A program made the translations under genes and the position numbers. Positions 24,782-35,885 of a stretch of 64,000 nucleotides of DNA are shown here, piece by piece. The DNA lies in assembly GCA_037833965.1 (NCBI GenBank), contig AP031357.1, positions 10,684,001 to 10,748,000 on the forward strand, in the 5' to 3' direction. The notes under the pieces were generated by a model. It did not search any database. It was not told where the DNA came from and saw nothing but the letters and a program-made list of their open reading frames with translations. The DNA is from Marchantia polymorpha subsp. ruderalis (taxonomy: Eukaryota; Streptophyta; Marchantiopsida; Marchantiales; Marchantiaceae). Each line of letters begins with the position of its first letter. Position 1 is the first letter of the stretch.

Positions 24782-24814
24782 CAGACAGGCATGATTCGCA
24801 ATCATGCCTGTCTG
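24782..24814. repeat. Perfect inverted repeat, 15-bp arms
   Basis: Arms 24782-24796 and 24800-24814 are exact reverse complements around the loop CGC. It lies about 300 bp from the larger palindrome at 24434. Confidence 0.85.
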
Positions 24815-25464
24815 ATGAAGAGACAGGAAGATGACAAGTTGAAGAGTACTAGAGAGAGAGAGACAAAGACAGCTTTTGGTAGAGTAGTACCCTACCAATT
24901 GAACAAAAGTTTGTGAATGATGATTTCTACATTCCGGACGAGTAATATTATAAATAATTACATAACTATTCAACATCAATACATTAGATCATTTAGAATT
25001 ACATTTTCACATACTAAAGTTTTGAGGGTATCAATTCATCTTATCTTAGAGTGTCAAAGTCCCCACTAACTTACCCAAGAAAAAGTTACACCGCCGAGAC
25101 TAGAACTCTAGCTCTTGAGTTACTAATTAATTTAAAAATATTATGACACAGATATCGGGATGTAGATATCTATAGATTGGCAAACTCGAAATTAGACATA
25201 AAAATATGTGTAACTATGTAAAAACAAATGACTACCAAAGAATGCAATGGATAAAAAAAAATTACTTATCTCAAGAATAGGACCGAGATTTTGTTAATAC
25301 CTTCGGAAGAGTAATGAATCCAAAAAGAAGTTTTCAAAGACAGTTTCGTAGATAAAAGAATTTCAAGAAACTCTTTTATCTGCGAACTCAAATAATAAAC
25401 ATGTAACATGAGTTAGAAGAAACGTGGCTCTTTTCATCATGTTTGTAATAGTCATGACGTCGAT

Positions 25465-25925
25465 GTATGAAGAATGGGCAAGATATCATCCAAAGTACTA
25501 AAAATCCTCGCATATCCCATCACATCAAAGATCTACTCACGTGTAGGCATTGCATACTTATCGGACTTTGTCTGCCGATTGATAGGACAGTAGTCTCCAC
25601 ACATGCGCCTATCAATAATGTAGTTGTCATGTACATCCTTCTTCACTGGCATGATAGTAACTGACGCATATTCACCATGTGATAACTCCACCAATTCAGC
25701 CTCCAGTAGGTCCAAAGTCCTATTTCGAATCAAATCACTTTCCATCTCACAGTATCGATAAGGACAACGGAAGATTGGCGTATCACTAACCAATTTTATC
25801 CGTATATCGGATCCAATCAAAGCACCCAACTCCTTCATACTGAAAGCGAACCAATTCCTATGATCTTGTAGGAATTGTATCAACTGTCGCTTCTCTCAAC
25901 CTGTGATTTCGAAACCAATCAATGG
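25465..25925 (-). pseudogene. Ty3/gypsy reverse transcriptase fragment
   Basis: The minus-strand frame 25883-25533 is the N-terminal part of a Ty3/gypsy RT domain. It shows QDHRNWFAFSMKELG, IRIKLVSDTP, EAELVELSHGEYAS, then RRMCGDYCPINRQTKSDKY and AMPTRE. One TAG interrupts the frame and it then continues in phase as IFDVMGYARIFSTLD. After that, homology is lost before the catalytic YxDD box. The upstream part (about 25890-26270) keeps fragments in several frames. The copy is dead. Confidence 0.8.
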
Positions 25926-26640
25926 CTACCATTCCTCCATAGTCACACTAGAGGAATTCGATATTGTCATTGGTTGCTACGCCACATCCTCCAAAGAAGT
26001 GGTCTCTGTACCATCCTTTGTAGCAACCTCCGCATGAGAAACCTCTCCAACTGCATGGGCTGCAACTCTGGCAAGTCCTCTTGTCACGTACCATGAACTC
26101 CAAGGATGACAAATATCTCGCCTGTCGCACCTAGCCATTGCCACGAATGTCGCGGTAGGCAATGAGCTAGCAAGTGGTGTAACAACCATCAAATCAACGC
26201 GCAAACGGCGTTGCTCGGCCAAACCCAAGCTCACAATCCACGTCAAGCAATTCAGGTCCATAGCCTAACCCAACACCTGACGACGCGAAGCCTCTGAAAC
26301 TGAAGATGATGCGGTTACACCAGTCATAAACCCCATCGCACGCTCTCTCTCGTCAGCGTTGGGCTCCACCAACTAATTACCTGCATAATCCCAGAGTAGC
26401 CCAGGTCCACCATCGGGGTAGTTGAAACCGACCGGTTATTCCCACTGAAAAACCCGTCAGTTTCAACTACCCCACTGGCAGCAAACCGTCACCGTCACAA
26501 ACCCACCTTGAAGAGATTCCAAGTCAACGCTAACGGACCGTAGCTCTACTTGCATTACTCCCAACGCTACAGGCTCGACTCGAAGAACTGACGTTCTTCG
26601 AATCGTCTTCGACACTATACCCTTCGTGACCTAAAACCTT
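25926..26640 (-). mobile_element. Probable upstream part of the gypsy remnant
   Basis: GC content is higher than in the flanks, and minus-strand frames (for example 26261-25977, 94 codons) end close to the RT fragment in the same orientation. No protease or zinc-knuckle motif is recognisable. A 14-bp perfect inverted repeat (arms 26415-26428 and 26460-26473, starting GGGGTAG) lies inside. Assignment to the same element is inference from position. Confidence 0.35.
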
Positions 26641-27643
26641 AGCTCAACGCTATTTTTAGTAAATACCGAGTTATATAACAAATGTCACAGGTGACCATAC
26701 CTTTATGAGGATTCTAATTTTGAAGTGAGTTCCTAAATATGACCTCTAATGATAAGAGAGCAAAGAATACTTCCGGGGATACAATGAATTCGGAGATAGT
26801 ACGCAAGAGATGAACATGATTTTGCAACTCTCGTTCACAAGCAGACGTCACATGTGATGCAACTTAACTATATACAATTGGTATTTACAAAAATATCTTT
26901 TGTCGTGCAATTATAAATCTCATCATATACTATTACAATACTCATCTCAATATACATTAGTTCATATGTAAAATAATAAATTTCTTTTAGTTCCAAGATG
27001 TATAAAAGCATATTGAAGTCATATCAAATTATGTTTTAGATGTATCAAGATTTTAATAAATTATTTTCTCATCATGTTTTAACTAAGTAAGCATGAATCT
27101 AATTTTTTTTTTACTAACATGATCATTGATTCAAAATTTATACAAGAATGTAACAAAGATTTCAACTTTAAGGGCATTCGTGGTGCGAACAGTGTTAGTT
27201 GCAGAACAATCTGTTGTAACTGTCGTAATCTTACCACGTCTTATACATACGTATGCCTTTAGATTTATGGCACCATTGCTTTCAAAAATCGATGCACGTA
27301 AATCCCATAGATAAGCCAAAACTTGATATAATGGGAAGAGTTTTAGAGCAACAATACTCTTGACTAAGTTTCGAGTTTGGCCACAATGACATCGTTTCCT
27401 CGTCTTTGTAGGTATGGATTTCAGAGGCTTGACGTCGGTCATGGTCAAGTTCCTGTGATGAGCAGCCAGGTATTTGAAGGAGGAGCTCATTTCGGTGCAG
27501 AGGGTGTCAAAATCTGTCGAATCCTCTACGTCTGGGGAAGATGCAGGAGGACTACATTATGCACTACCGTATGCATGTAAAAGACGAAGAGGCACAAGCT
27601 GCTGATTTTTGACCCCATCCTGAGTTGTGGTAGTTTTATGTTC
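26641..27643. other. Intergenic region, no recognised gene
   Basis: AT-rich DNA with short frames on both strands. The minus frame 27490-27131 (119 codons) resembles nothing I know and begins at a non-conserved point. Confidence 0.4.
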
Positions 27644-28123
27644 TCAATTTATTTTTTTAAATGCGACTGAATAGAATACACCATCTGAAAAGGCATCGAG
27701 TCCGTCCGACACGATGGTACTTGAGTTTTGTAAGGTACTCACATGATTTTGGTATACATGTCGGAAATGTTGATTTCCGTCTGGTGAACTGGATCGTGTG
27801 GATACATCACCGGCAGAATTGAGCAGTTTTTTTCGTACATCTAACAAGTAATCCAAGGCATTATTGGAGAAATCTAACTGATCGCAAAGTAAGATGCAGA
27901 GATAATTCATCCATGGCTTCGAATTGTATTTGCCTGTATCCTGTAAGTACCCACACTGCACTTCACATGCTGAAGACGATAATATATCATGTTCAGCAGC
28001 AAAGATCATGAAATTGATGGCAAGGGGAAGGGAAAGAGATTCGTCTACTTTCTCCGTGGATGTGAAACTTTTTCTCCATCTCCTACTCAGACAATGCCTG
28101 CCTAATACATTCACATAGAGCAT
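27644..28123 (-). CDS. Unrecognised ORF of 159 codons
   Basis: A minus-strand frame with balanced amino-acid composition, no membrane segment and no motif known to me. It contains acidic/hydrophobic helical stretches (LDFSNNALDYLLDVRKKLL). It could be a single exon of a degraded gene; no flanking exons were found. Function unknown. Confidence 0.2.
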   Translation of the reverse strand: MLYVNVLGRHCLSRRWRKSFTSTEKVDESLSLPLAINFMIFAAEHDILSSSACEVQCGYLQDTGKYNSKPWMNYLCILLCDQLDFSNNALDYLLDVRKKLLNSAGDVSTRSSSPDGNQHFRHVYQNHVSTLQNSSTIVSDGLDAFSDGVFYSVAFKKIN

Positions 28124-31100
28124 GCGGATGATTCAACTGAAGAAAAATCTCGACGACAAAAATTCCAACCATCTCCAATCGCAGCAAGTAAAACACGAAC
28201 ATGAATTCTGGAACAATTTGGAAAAATCTCAGATGAGAACTTGCGGATGAAATCTCCAACATTCCTACATCACTCAACGCAAACTACTGAGACAGGTGAC
28301 ACAGACAAAGGAATGTAGCACACATCAATGGCAATAGGCAAAACGCTTCTATGTCTGTAGTATCGTAGGTCATGATTCGTTGCATATTTTGGTCTGATCT
28401 TCGGTGGAGAGACTTCTAACTTCTAACCTTTCATAGCTTAGATAGAGGCCATGAGGAGCTAGTTGCCCTTTTGATTGTACAGAAGAGTCTTAATGACTAC
28501 TTCCGGTCAAGTCAGCTTTGGGGGATTGACACAACACCCATAGACCTACCTTAGCCAGTGTTACCAGTATCTACGGTAGGGCTCGTTCACTGTCGAGCTC
28601 TAGTGGATGAGCAAATGAGCAACTGCCACAAACCCCTCCTTTAATTAATCTGGATAAATCTTGGGAAAACAAATTCTTCTCACTATAATCCAACTTTAAG
28701 AGAAATGTTTTTACTTTCAACCCCACTCCCCCATCTATTTCATCATGTTCCTTAAATGTTCATGGATAAATTTAGGGAAAACAAATTCTTCTCATTATAC
28801 TCCAACTTGTAGAAAAGAAATTTGTGTAAGAAGTGTTAAAATGGTTCTTAAAAAATAGAACTGTTTAGACAACGGTTTATCAGCAACAATTTGAAGATGA
28901 TAAAATCGATTATCCTCGACGTGACTTCAATTTTGTGTAAATTGTTTCATTAGCGACGGGGTAAATAATTTAGGAATCCCTGAAAACTGATCGTCATGAT
29001 TTCAAGGGTACCGCAACCATCTCCCTGTAATAAATACAACAGTAATGGGATTTCCATGCATGGCTATGGGTAAACTATGAAGCCCACTGTTACAGAGAGT
29101 AAGTCATTGCATTTGAGAAGATTTAATTCGATTAAATAGTATACGCACTGCCGTCGATAAGACATGAGTTAAAGAAGCTGCACTGACGAGAACCGCGAAC
29201 GAGAATGCATAAAAACTTGTAATCTAGGTTCTCATGCATGTTTGTGACTCGAGCTTCTTGGCCAAAACGTCTTTCATCAGTATCCGAGGAATCGTTTAGA
29301 TTTAGAGCGCGACAAATACTGTACTGGAATTTGCGTAAGAAAAACCATCTCTCTATATTCGTTGAGTACAATACGAATTCATAATTTCTGGATCTATGCA
29401 TTGCCGGACTTGTTCAATTACGAAGGGGAGGTGGGTAGAGTCAATACCCAACCTTCCTTTGTTTAAAAAGTCTGTCTTGTAACCACATCACAGAGCCCGT
29501 TCAGAGTAGTCATGACATACAACTGTGATTTGAAAGCCGGTGCAATTTTCTTCTCAACACTCTGTAGAGCAATGGTCACTCTTTCTGTGGGTTTATAATA
29601 AAGTATTGAAAGTCACGTGGTTCTACAAGTAGAGCGATTCGGTATAAGATGGTAGAAATTCTAGTGGAGAGCACATTTAGCTTTTTTCGTTCTAGGCAAC
29701 TGCTGACCACACGGTCACCCTCTACAGCAACATTCTGAAAATATTATGTTACTACTACTTTCCCTCCATGAAGAGGAAAAACTTTTACGGCTTAATTATT
29801 TTGTACAATATACCAGTTTCAATCGCGAACCCAAAGTCAGGACGCCAATGTTAGATATGAGAATTCTTCAATTATTCTTCTTTCGCTTCAATGATTCTTC
29901 TGTCCAAAATGATGTTATCTTCCATAGGTGGTTCTTGCAAACAAGGAGTTAAGGTGAATTCTTACAATTCCATAGCTTATGACAAGAAGCAATATACAAT
30001 CCATTGGTTCATGTTGATTGAATGATTAAGAGAATAACTTCTTGTTCATTGTAAAGAACATTATGAAAGATGAGAATCAAGAGAACCTTATAATGAAGTT
30101 CAAGACTTGCCAGCTAGTTTTCTGTACCACCAATCGGTAAAAGAGTACTATCCAACTTCCACGGGATGTTAATCTATTTCTCTATGGATGAAAATAAAAA
30201 ATCAATCGATTTAGAACTCCCGAGTGAATATGTGCTAGAGCCATGTTATAATGTCGCATACAGTCGCGGCTCCATGGCTAGATTAACCCGGGGCTAAGCT
30301 CTTTGTAAATTGCTGCCTTCAATTCACTATAGGTTAAGACTAAGCATACCAATAGTCACAAGATTCATATGGGCTTCTGAGGATTAAAGAATAATTTTAT
30401 TCAGATCTATAAGACAATTCCCCCTTAGCAACCAGCCTATCTTAATGTGACTGGCAAACTAAAAAGATTTTGATGTGCAATGTACAAAACATACGTAGCT
30501 AAAGTATAGTGACCGGTTTTCCACTAACCCTATGGTGCAATGGATAAAGCAACCACTTCCACGAATATTTTCTTCAAGCATTCATTTAAGGATCAAAGAC
30601 ACATTCAAAACCATTGAAACATATTCCAAAATATCGTTGTAATACTATTGTGCTTTTTATTTTAAATGCACCCAACTCAAATATTAAAAATCGTATAGAA
30701 AATTATTGACGTGTTCTGCATGATGAGCCCAACAGATAAGATATGCATTCATATTTTGGGTGATATTTTAGCATTCATAACCTCATGACTTGGAGTGTTC
30801 AAGATTGCATCCTACATGTCGAGGCCAACCGTTATCATATATTGCAACATGTGGGGAGTGAGAATCAAGGTTGTAAAGCGAGAGAAAATCCAGGTGCTTG
30901 TGAACGGGCGGTTGAAATTAAAAACGGTGTTTGAGGCCTGAAACTACGAACCCTCGAGAGCAAGCTCAGGTACTTATTATGGAGTGAGGTGCAAGTACGA
31001 GGCTTGAGTCCCATGATAACGAGATCCATGTGCACCTCATACAGATATACGAAATGAAATAATATCCAAGGATACGTGAGGGTGTAAGATCAATGCTCAT

Positions 31101-33804
31101 AAAAGTCATCAACCTGCACAGCGAGAAGGCCCGGGCTTTATAGATTTTATGAATTCTCCATTGCAGTTGCGTATGTGGGACATTCATGGAAGATTGGACA
31201 CGCAGCATGACAAGAATTCCCTCGGAATCGGTGCAATTACTGTCCAGTGGAGTTCTCCCAAGCAGGTGTTTGGACGTCAAGTCGAATGTACGAGAATGGC
31301 GCGTAGATTTGAGTGATATTTGCCGTTCGGTGTCACCGAGAAGTGAAGACGGAGTTAAATGTGGGATTTCAAAGGCCATGCATGACTGGACACTGGACAC
31401 AGGAGGAACCGCGTAAATACTTGAGTGCTGCGGGACGATCAATGACGATGTGGAGCGCATTCAATTTATTCCTGACAAGGAGGTTGTAGCTTCTGTGATT
31501 TGCTGCCTGTCCAACAGCGATGGCTTCAAGCAGTTGCTAACTAGCTAACTAGCTAGCTTGTGGTTCTTGCGAGAACCTGTCAGTGAGGACCTCTCTCGTC
31601 CACGGTTTCCTCAGCGCAGGCTACATCTACGAAGGCCGAACTCTGCAAAATGGTGTTGATCGATTCCCCATCACTGCATCCTACGCCACTTCCTCTCAGA
31701 CAACAATATGGACCGATGAAGTTCGGACCAGCGTCAGGTCTATACAAAATCAGAGATTCTTGTCCTTCCCTACTCGCTCCATGTCCGTAGAAGCTGAGTG
31801 TGCATTTCATCAGCCTAGCTCAGCTCGCCAACTTGAGCCACGAAATTTGCTGCGCTCCGGTAAAGTGCATGCGAAGGCTATGACGAAGCCCGCAGAATTT
31901 TCCTACACCTGCTAACCATTGGCATTGATTACCGTAAGACAGCGTCCTCGTTATTACGTGTGATTATACAGAACTCTGGTATTGGATCGCTGTGTTCGCT
32001 TCGACAGTGGTAATCTTCATTCATAAAATCAGAACAATTGCTCGTAGAAACGCAACTAAAGTGGTTTTAGCTAATTCAAGCATCGTCTTGTAAACTATTT
32101 CCATTTTCTAAACCTTGTACGCAGCCAAGTCAGCGGCTGCCTGCTGTCAAATTATGCTCTCCTAGTGGTGGGTGTCACGTAACTGCTCTCTAGCTTTGCC
32201 AGTAACGCCTGGTGGGCAGAGGAAGTTGTCCAATGTCCCGCCTTTCGACAATTTTGTCGACGCTCATTTGACATCCGTGATAGTTCCATAGCCAGGATCG
32301 GTTTCTATTCGGTACTTGGTTTGCTGTGTGCACTTTCGGTTTCTAGTCCGTATTTGGTTCAAGTGTGGACTATCTTTCCACCTGAAGCCGTCCATTCCTC
32401 CTCAATAAAGGAAACCTGTGACGGTTGCAGGAGTGATGGGGTCCATGATGTCAGTCTGGGTCACTGTCATGTCTGTAAGAAATCAGAGCTGCTGGAGCTG
32501 ATGCAGATTAACGGCAACCATCCCCGCCATCTCCATGAGAGTCAATGCGACCTCGTTGGGAAGAACTGAAAGCTACACTGGAAGAAAGTTTTCTGGAAAA
32601 ATCTACGCTAGAGTCTCAAATGTACGCTTACCAAACCCCACGCCTGCAGATTCAGCTTGGCATGGGCTGATGCAGCACACTCCTCAGTCGCTGTCAGTGA
32701 TAAGGAAAACGTGGATACACTTCTCTCTGATGGCATGCAAAATCGTACGCCACCATGTGGCATTCAATGATTCGGAGCTGGAGACTTCAGTTGCTTAGAC
32801 CTTAACTGACATAACCGACACATGTTATAACTCGAATTCATCATCTGGTACTGAGCGAACACTTCGTTGCTCTGAAATTCACGACAAATCTCACCGATCA
32901 CAACATCCTGTACGATCAGATTCCGGCAGTCAACCTTTCCTTAGACAGCTGGGCCTGATCATACGGTTTCCCATTGTACTAGACAAGTCCACGATGTGTA
33001 ATGTGAACCATACCAGAAAACAGGAAATTGCTTCAACCATTCTGCTGTGATCAGATGTTCTTACTGACACTGTTGACTTGCACGTACACATGTAAGTTCA
33101 AGCGAGCTTCGGACGGAAATGATGACCGAGTGGCATATGCAAGACTGGCTCGATGTGATGATTCAAGCGAGTGGCATGTAAATCAATGATAGTATTGAAC
33201 TTGTAACAATCGAACAAAACGCGGCTACATTTACGAGTATGAGCTCTGGAATCAACACCCAAAGATATCACGACCAGTAAATGGTCGACTGTAATGGATG
33301 ATGATTCAGAAGGGAAGCTAGCTCTCGTTCCTAGCTTCGTACTGTGTGCACTGCACAAACTGATCTTCCCGGATATACAACCTCTGTGAGATTGAACCGC
33401 AATTGATGACTGATTGACTGACTGACTGACTGGCGGGATCGCCATGATCCAGGTGCTTGCTCGAGCTATCGAGTTTCATCGCCAGCAACTGAGGCAAGGC
33501 AACGATGGGGGCTGCTGCTGACCCCTTTCACCCACAGCTAAATAAAAGTAGTATCGGTTTCACTAGATCAATGCGCCCAAAGATATAGACATTGGTCGTC
33601 AGACAGCAGCAGATCTATCTACGATTCCAGAATCGACACAGGAACGAATAAACACTGCTACGAGGTGAGACTGACTGTCCAGAGTTGCTCGTGGTGACAG
33701 TCGGGGCCGACGATTATTATTGTTTCGCTAATAACAAGAGTAATGTTACAGAGATACACGAGGCCATTCCTTCCATCGATCAGTCGATCGATCGAGAGCG
33801 GGGG
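28124..33804. other. Intergenic region with a possible solo short LTR
   Basis: No confident gene. The longest frame, 31460-30966 minus (164 codons), matches no family I recognise and overlaps a plus-strand frame. The stretch 28.6-30.9 kb is AT-rich. A possible short LTR at 30244-30416 is listed separately. A (GACT)n tract lies at 33415-33432. Confidence 0.4.
30244..30416 (-). repeat. Candidate short LTR (TRIM-like), weak
   Basis: On the minus strand this 173-bp block begins TGTCTTATAG and ends TTATAACA (TG...CA). Just upstream lies a purine tract, GCTAAGGGGGAAT, like a polypurine tract. Downstream, TGGCTCTAGCAC is a poor match to an initiator-Met primer-binding site. A second copy was not found, so this is tentative. 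Confidence 0.25.
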
Positions 33805-35885
33805 CTAGTTCAATCGATGGCAGTTGCGCCGAACCTCGCCTTGCGCTCCTGTCAGCACTCGGAACGACGTCATCTTCACGAAGGCTCGAGAGAAGACGCC
33901 GAAGAAATCGTTTTGGTTGGCGGCGAAGCGGGCCACGATGCCGGCCGTGGTGGGGTTCTGGCCGATGAGCGAGTCGATTTTGAAGAGCCCATTGCCGTTC
34001 ATGACGTCGCGGTAGTATTGGTTGTCGAACACGAAGTTGGTGAAATCGTTCGAGAGGATGGTGTTGTTGTTGAGAAACGCAGCGTTCGGAGTCGGGCACT
34101 GCGTTAGCAGCTGCCCCGCCATCAATGGCGACAGCGCCGGGTCCTGCTGCGGGAACAGCCTGTTCACCACGTTCACGCAGTGTCCCACTCCGATCGTGTG
34201 TGCACCTGCAGCAATCCGACCCACATTCCATAGCTCTCCGTCAGCAGACAACAACACCAAAAATTCCCGCGCTGCCATCGGAGGACAGACTCTCTGATCG
34301 AGCCTTCTCCGATGCCATGACCACGGGACTCGAAATCTTAGAATACACAGCTTTGAATGCAGATTAAGACAGCTGACAATTGGATTGCAGACAGAGTGCA
34401 AGGGAAGATTGTAATTACCGATGATGGCGACGGCCTCGTCTGCAGTCATTCCCATTTGGCCGAATTCGTTCAAGAAGGCGGGCACCGAGATGTCCGAGGG
34501 GGGAAGCTGCCTGTCGGCGGCGAGGTTGCTGGCGCTGCGGCCATCCTTGCGCCCGAGAGGGATTCTGATGTTCGGTCCACCGGTGAGCCGAACGCAGTCC
34601 CTGGCAGCGAGGGCCAAGATATCAGTGCACGAGACGACGCCGGGGCATGCGATTTCGACGGCTGCTTTGATGCTGTCGATGAACCGAAGATCTCTGATTC
34701 CGAAGTTCGCGTCCGATTCCAGCTCGCTGACCGCTCCGGGCTGCGTGTCCAACAAGACGGAACCATCGCATCCCTGCGCACCCACAAAATCATCAGTTCC
34801 GAATCAGGCGCAGCTGTCCTACGAGCTCAATCTCAAGCTCAAGCTCGAGCTCCATCTCCATCTCAAGCTCAATCTCAAGCACACACGGTCTACTCCTCCC
34901 GACAGCGAACCCAGAGAGTGCACCATTTCATAATTTGGATATTTTCTAGCGCAATGACAAAATAATTATTTAATTCTGAAATGGGGAAAGGCAAATCTGC
35001 GCAGAGTTCTACTTGCTAAGCTTTCCATGGAAACCCGTGCGTGCGTGCAGACAAGAGCAGCGCAGTCCCCGATCGTGTGCAGGTCATGCATGCACAGGCA
35101 CTTTCAGCACAAGGTACTCGGATGCGCAGGACATCCCCGCAAGGCAGAGAACGAGCCGCCACTGGCATGAAAAGGCTCTGGATATCTTCGACGTGCATCA
35201 CTCCCTTCCCTCCCTGACTGAGCCAAATTCTCCTCACTGGGCGACATCACAAGATGCTACTGACTCACTCACTCTCTGGCTAACTCACTGACTTGCTGAC
35301 TAAAATCCACCACCTCTCGCGCCAGCCAGCATGAGAGCATGCAGGCACGAACGAGGACACTGGACTCACTGCCCCCGACGCAGACGACTCTGCCATGAGA
35401 TCATCTGCAAGCAAAATGAAGTGAACTGAACTGAGCTGAACTGACTCCTAGGCCAGGCGTAGGCCTCGTCCCGACAGCAGCGTCTGAGATGTTTCGCAAA
35501 TGGAAAGTCAGAGACAACTCCGAGTCCACCATAATTCAATCCTCTGAGATGGTGATCGTCCCAGAAGGATTGTCGAGCACGCACAGAGGGGCGCAATAGC
35601 TGACCGAGACTGGAGCGAGGGCGACGAGCAGGAGGAAGCACTTACATTCACTTGGCAGTCGTGGAAGACGAGACGAACGAGGGCAGCGGGGCCTGTGGGA
35701 TCTGTGAACACATTGGCCACGAGCCACTGATTGACCAAATTCTCGACGTTGGGACAGCTGCCCACGTAGTAGTTCTGGTCGAGCTGCGCATCGACGCTGG
35801 TGGGAGCTTGGGACACGAAGAGCGCTAAAACCACGACGACAATGCGAAGCCCGGCACCACCACTTGCGGCCACCTTTCCTGTCAT
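33805..35885 (-). CDS. Secreted class III peroxidase 2 (3 exons, 331 aa)
   Basis: Exons 35885-35646, 34773-34419 and 34205-33805 (minus strand) join to 996 bp; introns are GT-AG, phases 0 and 1. A signal peptide ends about residue 33 (core LRIVVVVLALFV, then TSVDA). Arg71 and His75 lie in RLVFHDCQVN; GCDGS is at 81-85, CPGVVSCTDI at 123-132, and the proximal His201 in GAHTIGVGHC. It ends RRNCHRLN with no tail, about the usual family length. The eight structural Cys are present, plus an extra Cys140. It lacks the second intron found in peroxidase 1, which lies after its residue 150. The start is the first true ATG preceding a signal peptide. It is likely an apoplastic enzyme using H2O2 to oxidise phenolics. 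It is a paralog of peroxidase 1, lying 16.7 kb away on the opposite strand. Confidence 0.93.
34826..34880. repeat. Imperfect (CTCAAG)n hexanucleotide repeat in intron 1 of peroxidase 2
   Basis: About nine degenerate units of CTCAAG/CTCAAT/CTCGAG/CTCCAT lie in the first intron, close to the 3' splice site of the minus-strand gene. On the transcript the tract is purine-rich (GAGCTTGAG type). Confidence 0.7.

Noticed and set aside
25085..25125. tRNA-like T-arm on the minus strand (AGTTCTAGTCTCGGCGG followed by a T run)
   Set aside because: No matching acceptor, D or anticodon arms upstream; at most a SINE or tRNA fossil.
30530..30580. SINE-like A box (TGGTGCAATGGATAAAGC)
   Set aside because: No convincing B box or tail follows at the expected distance.
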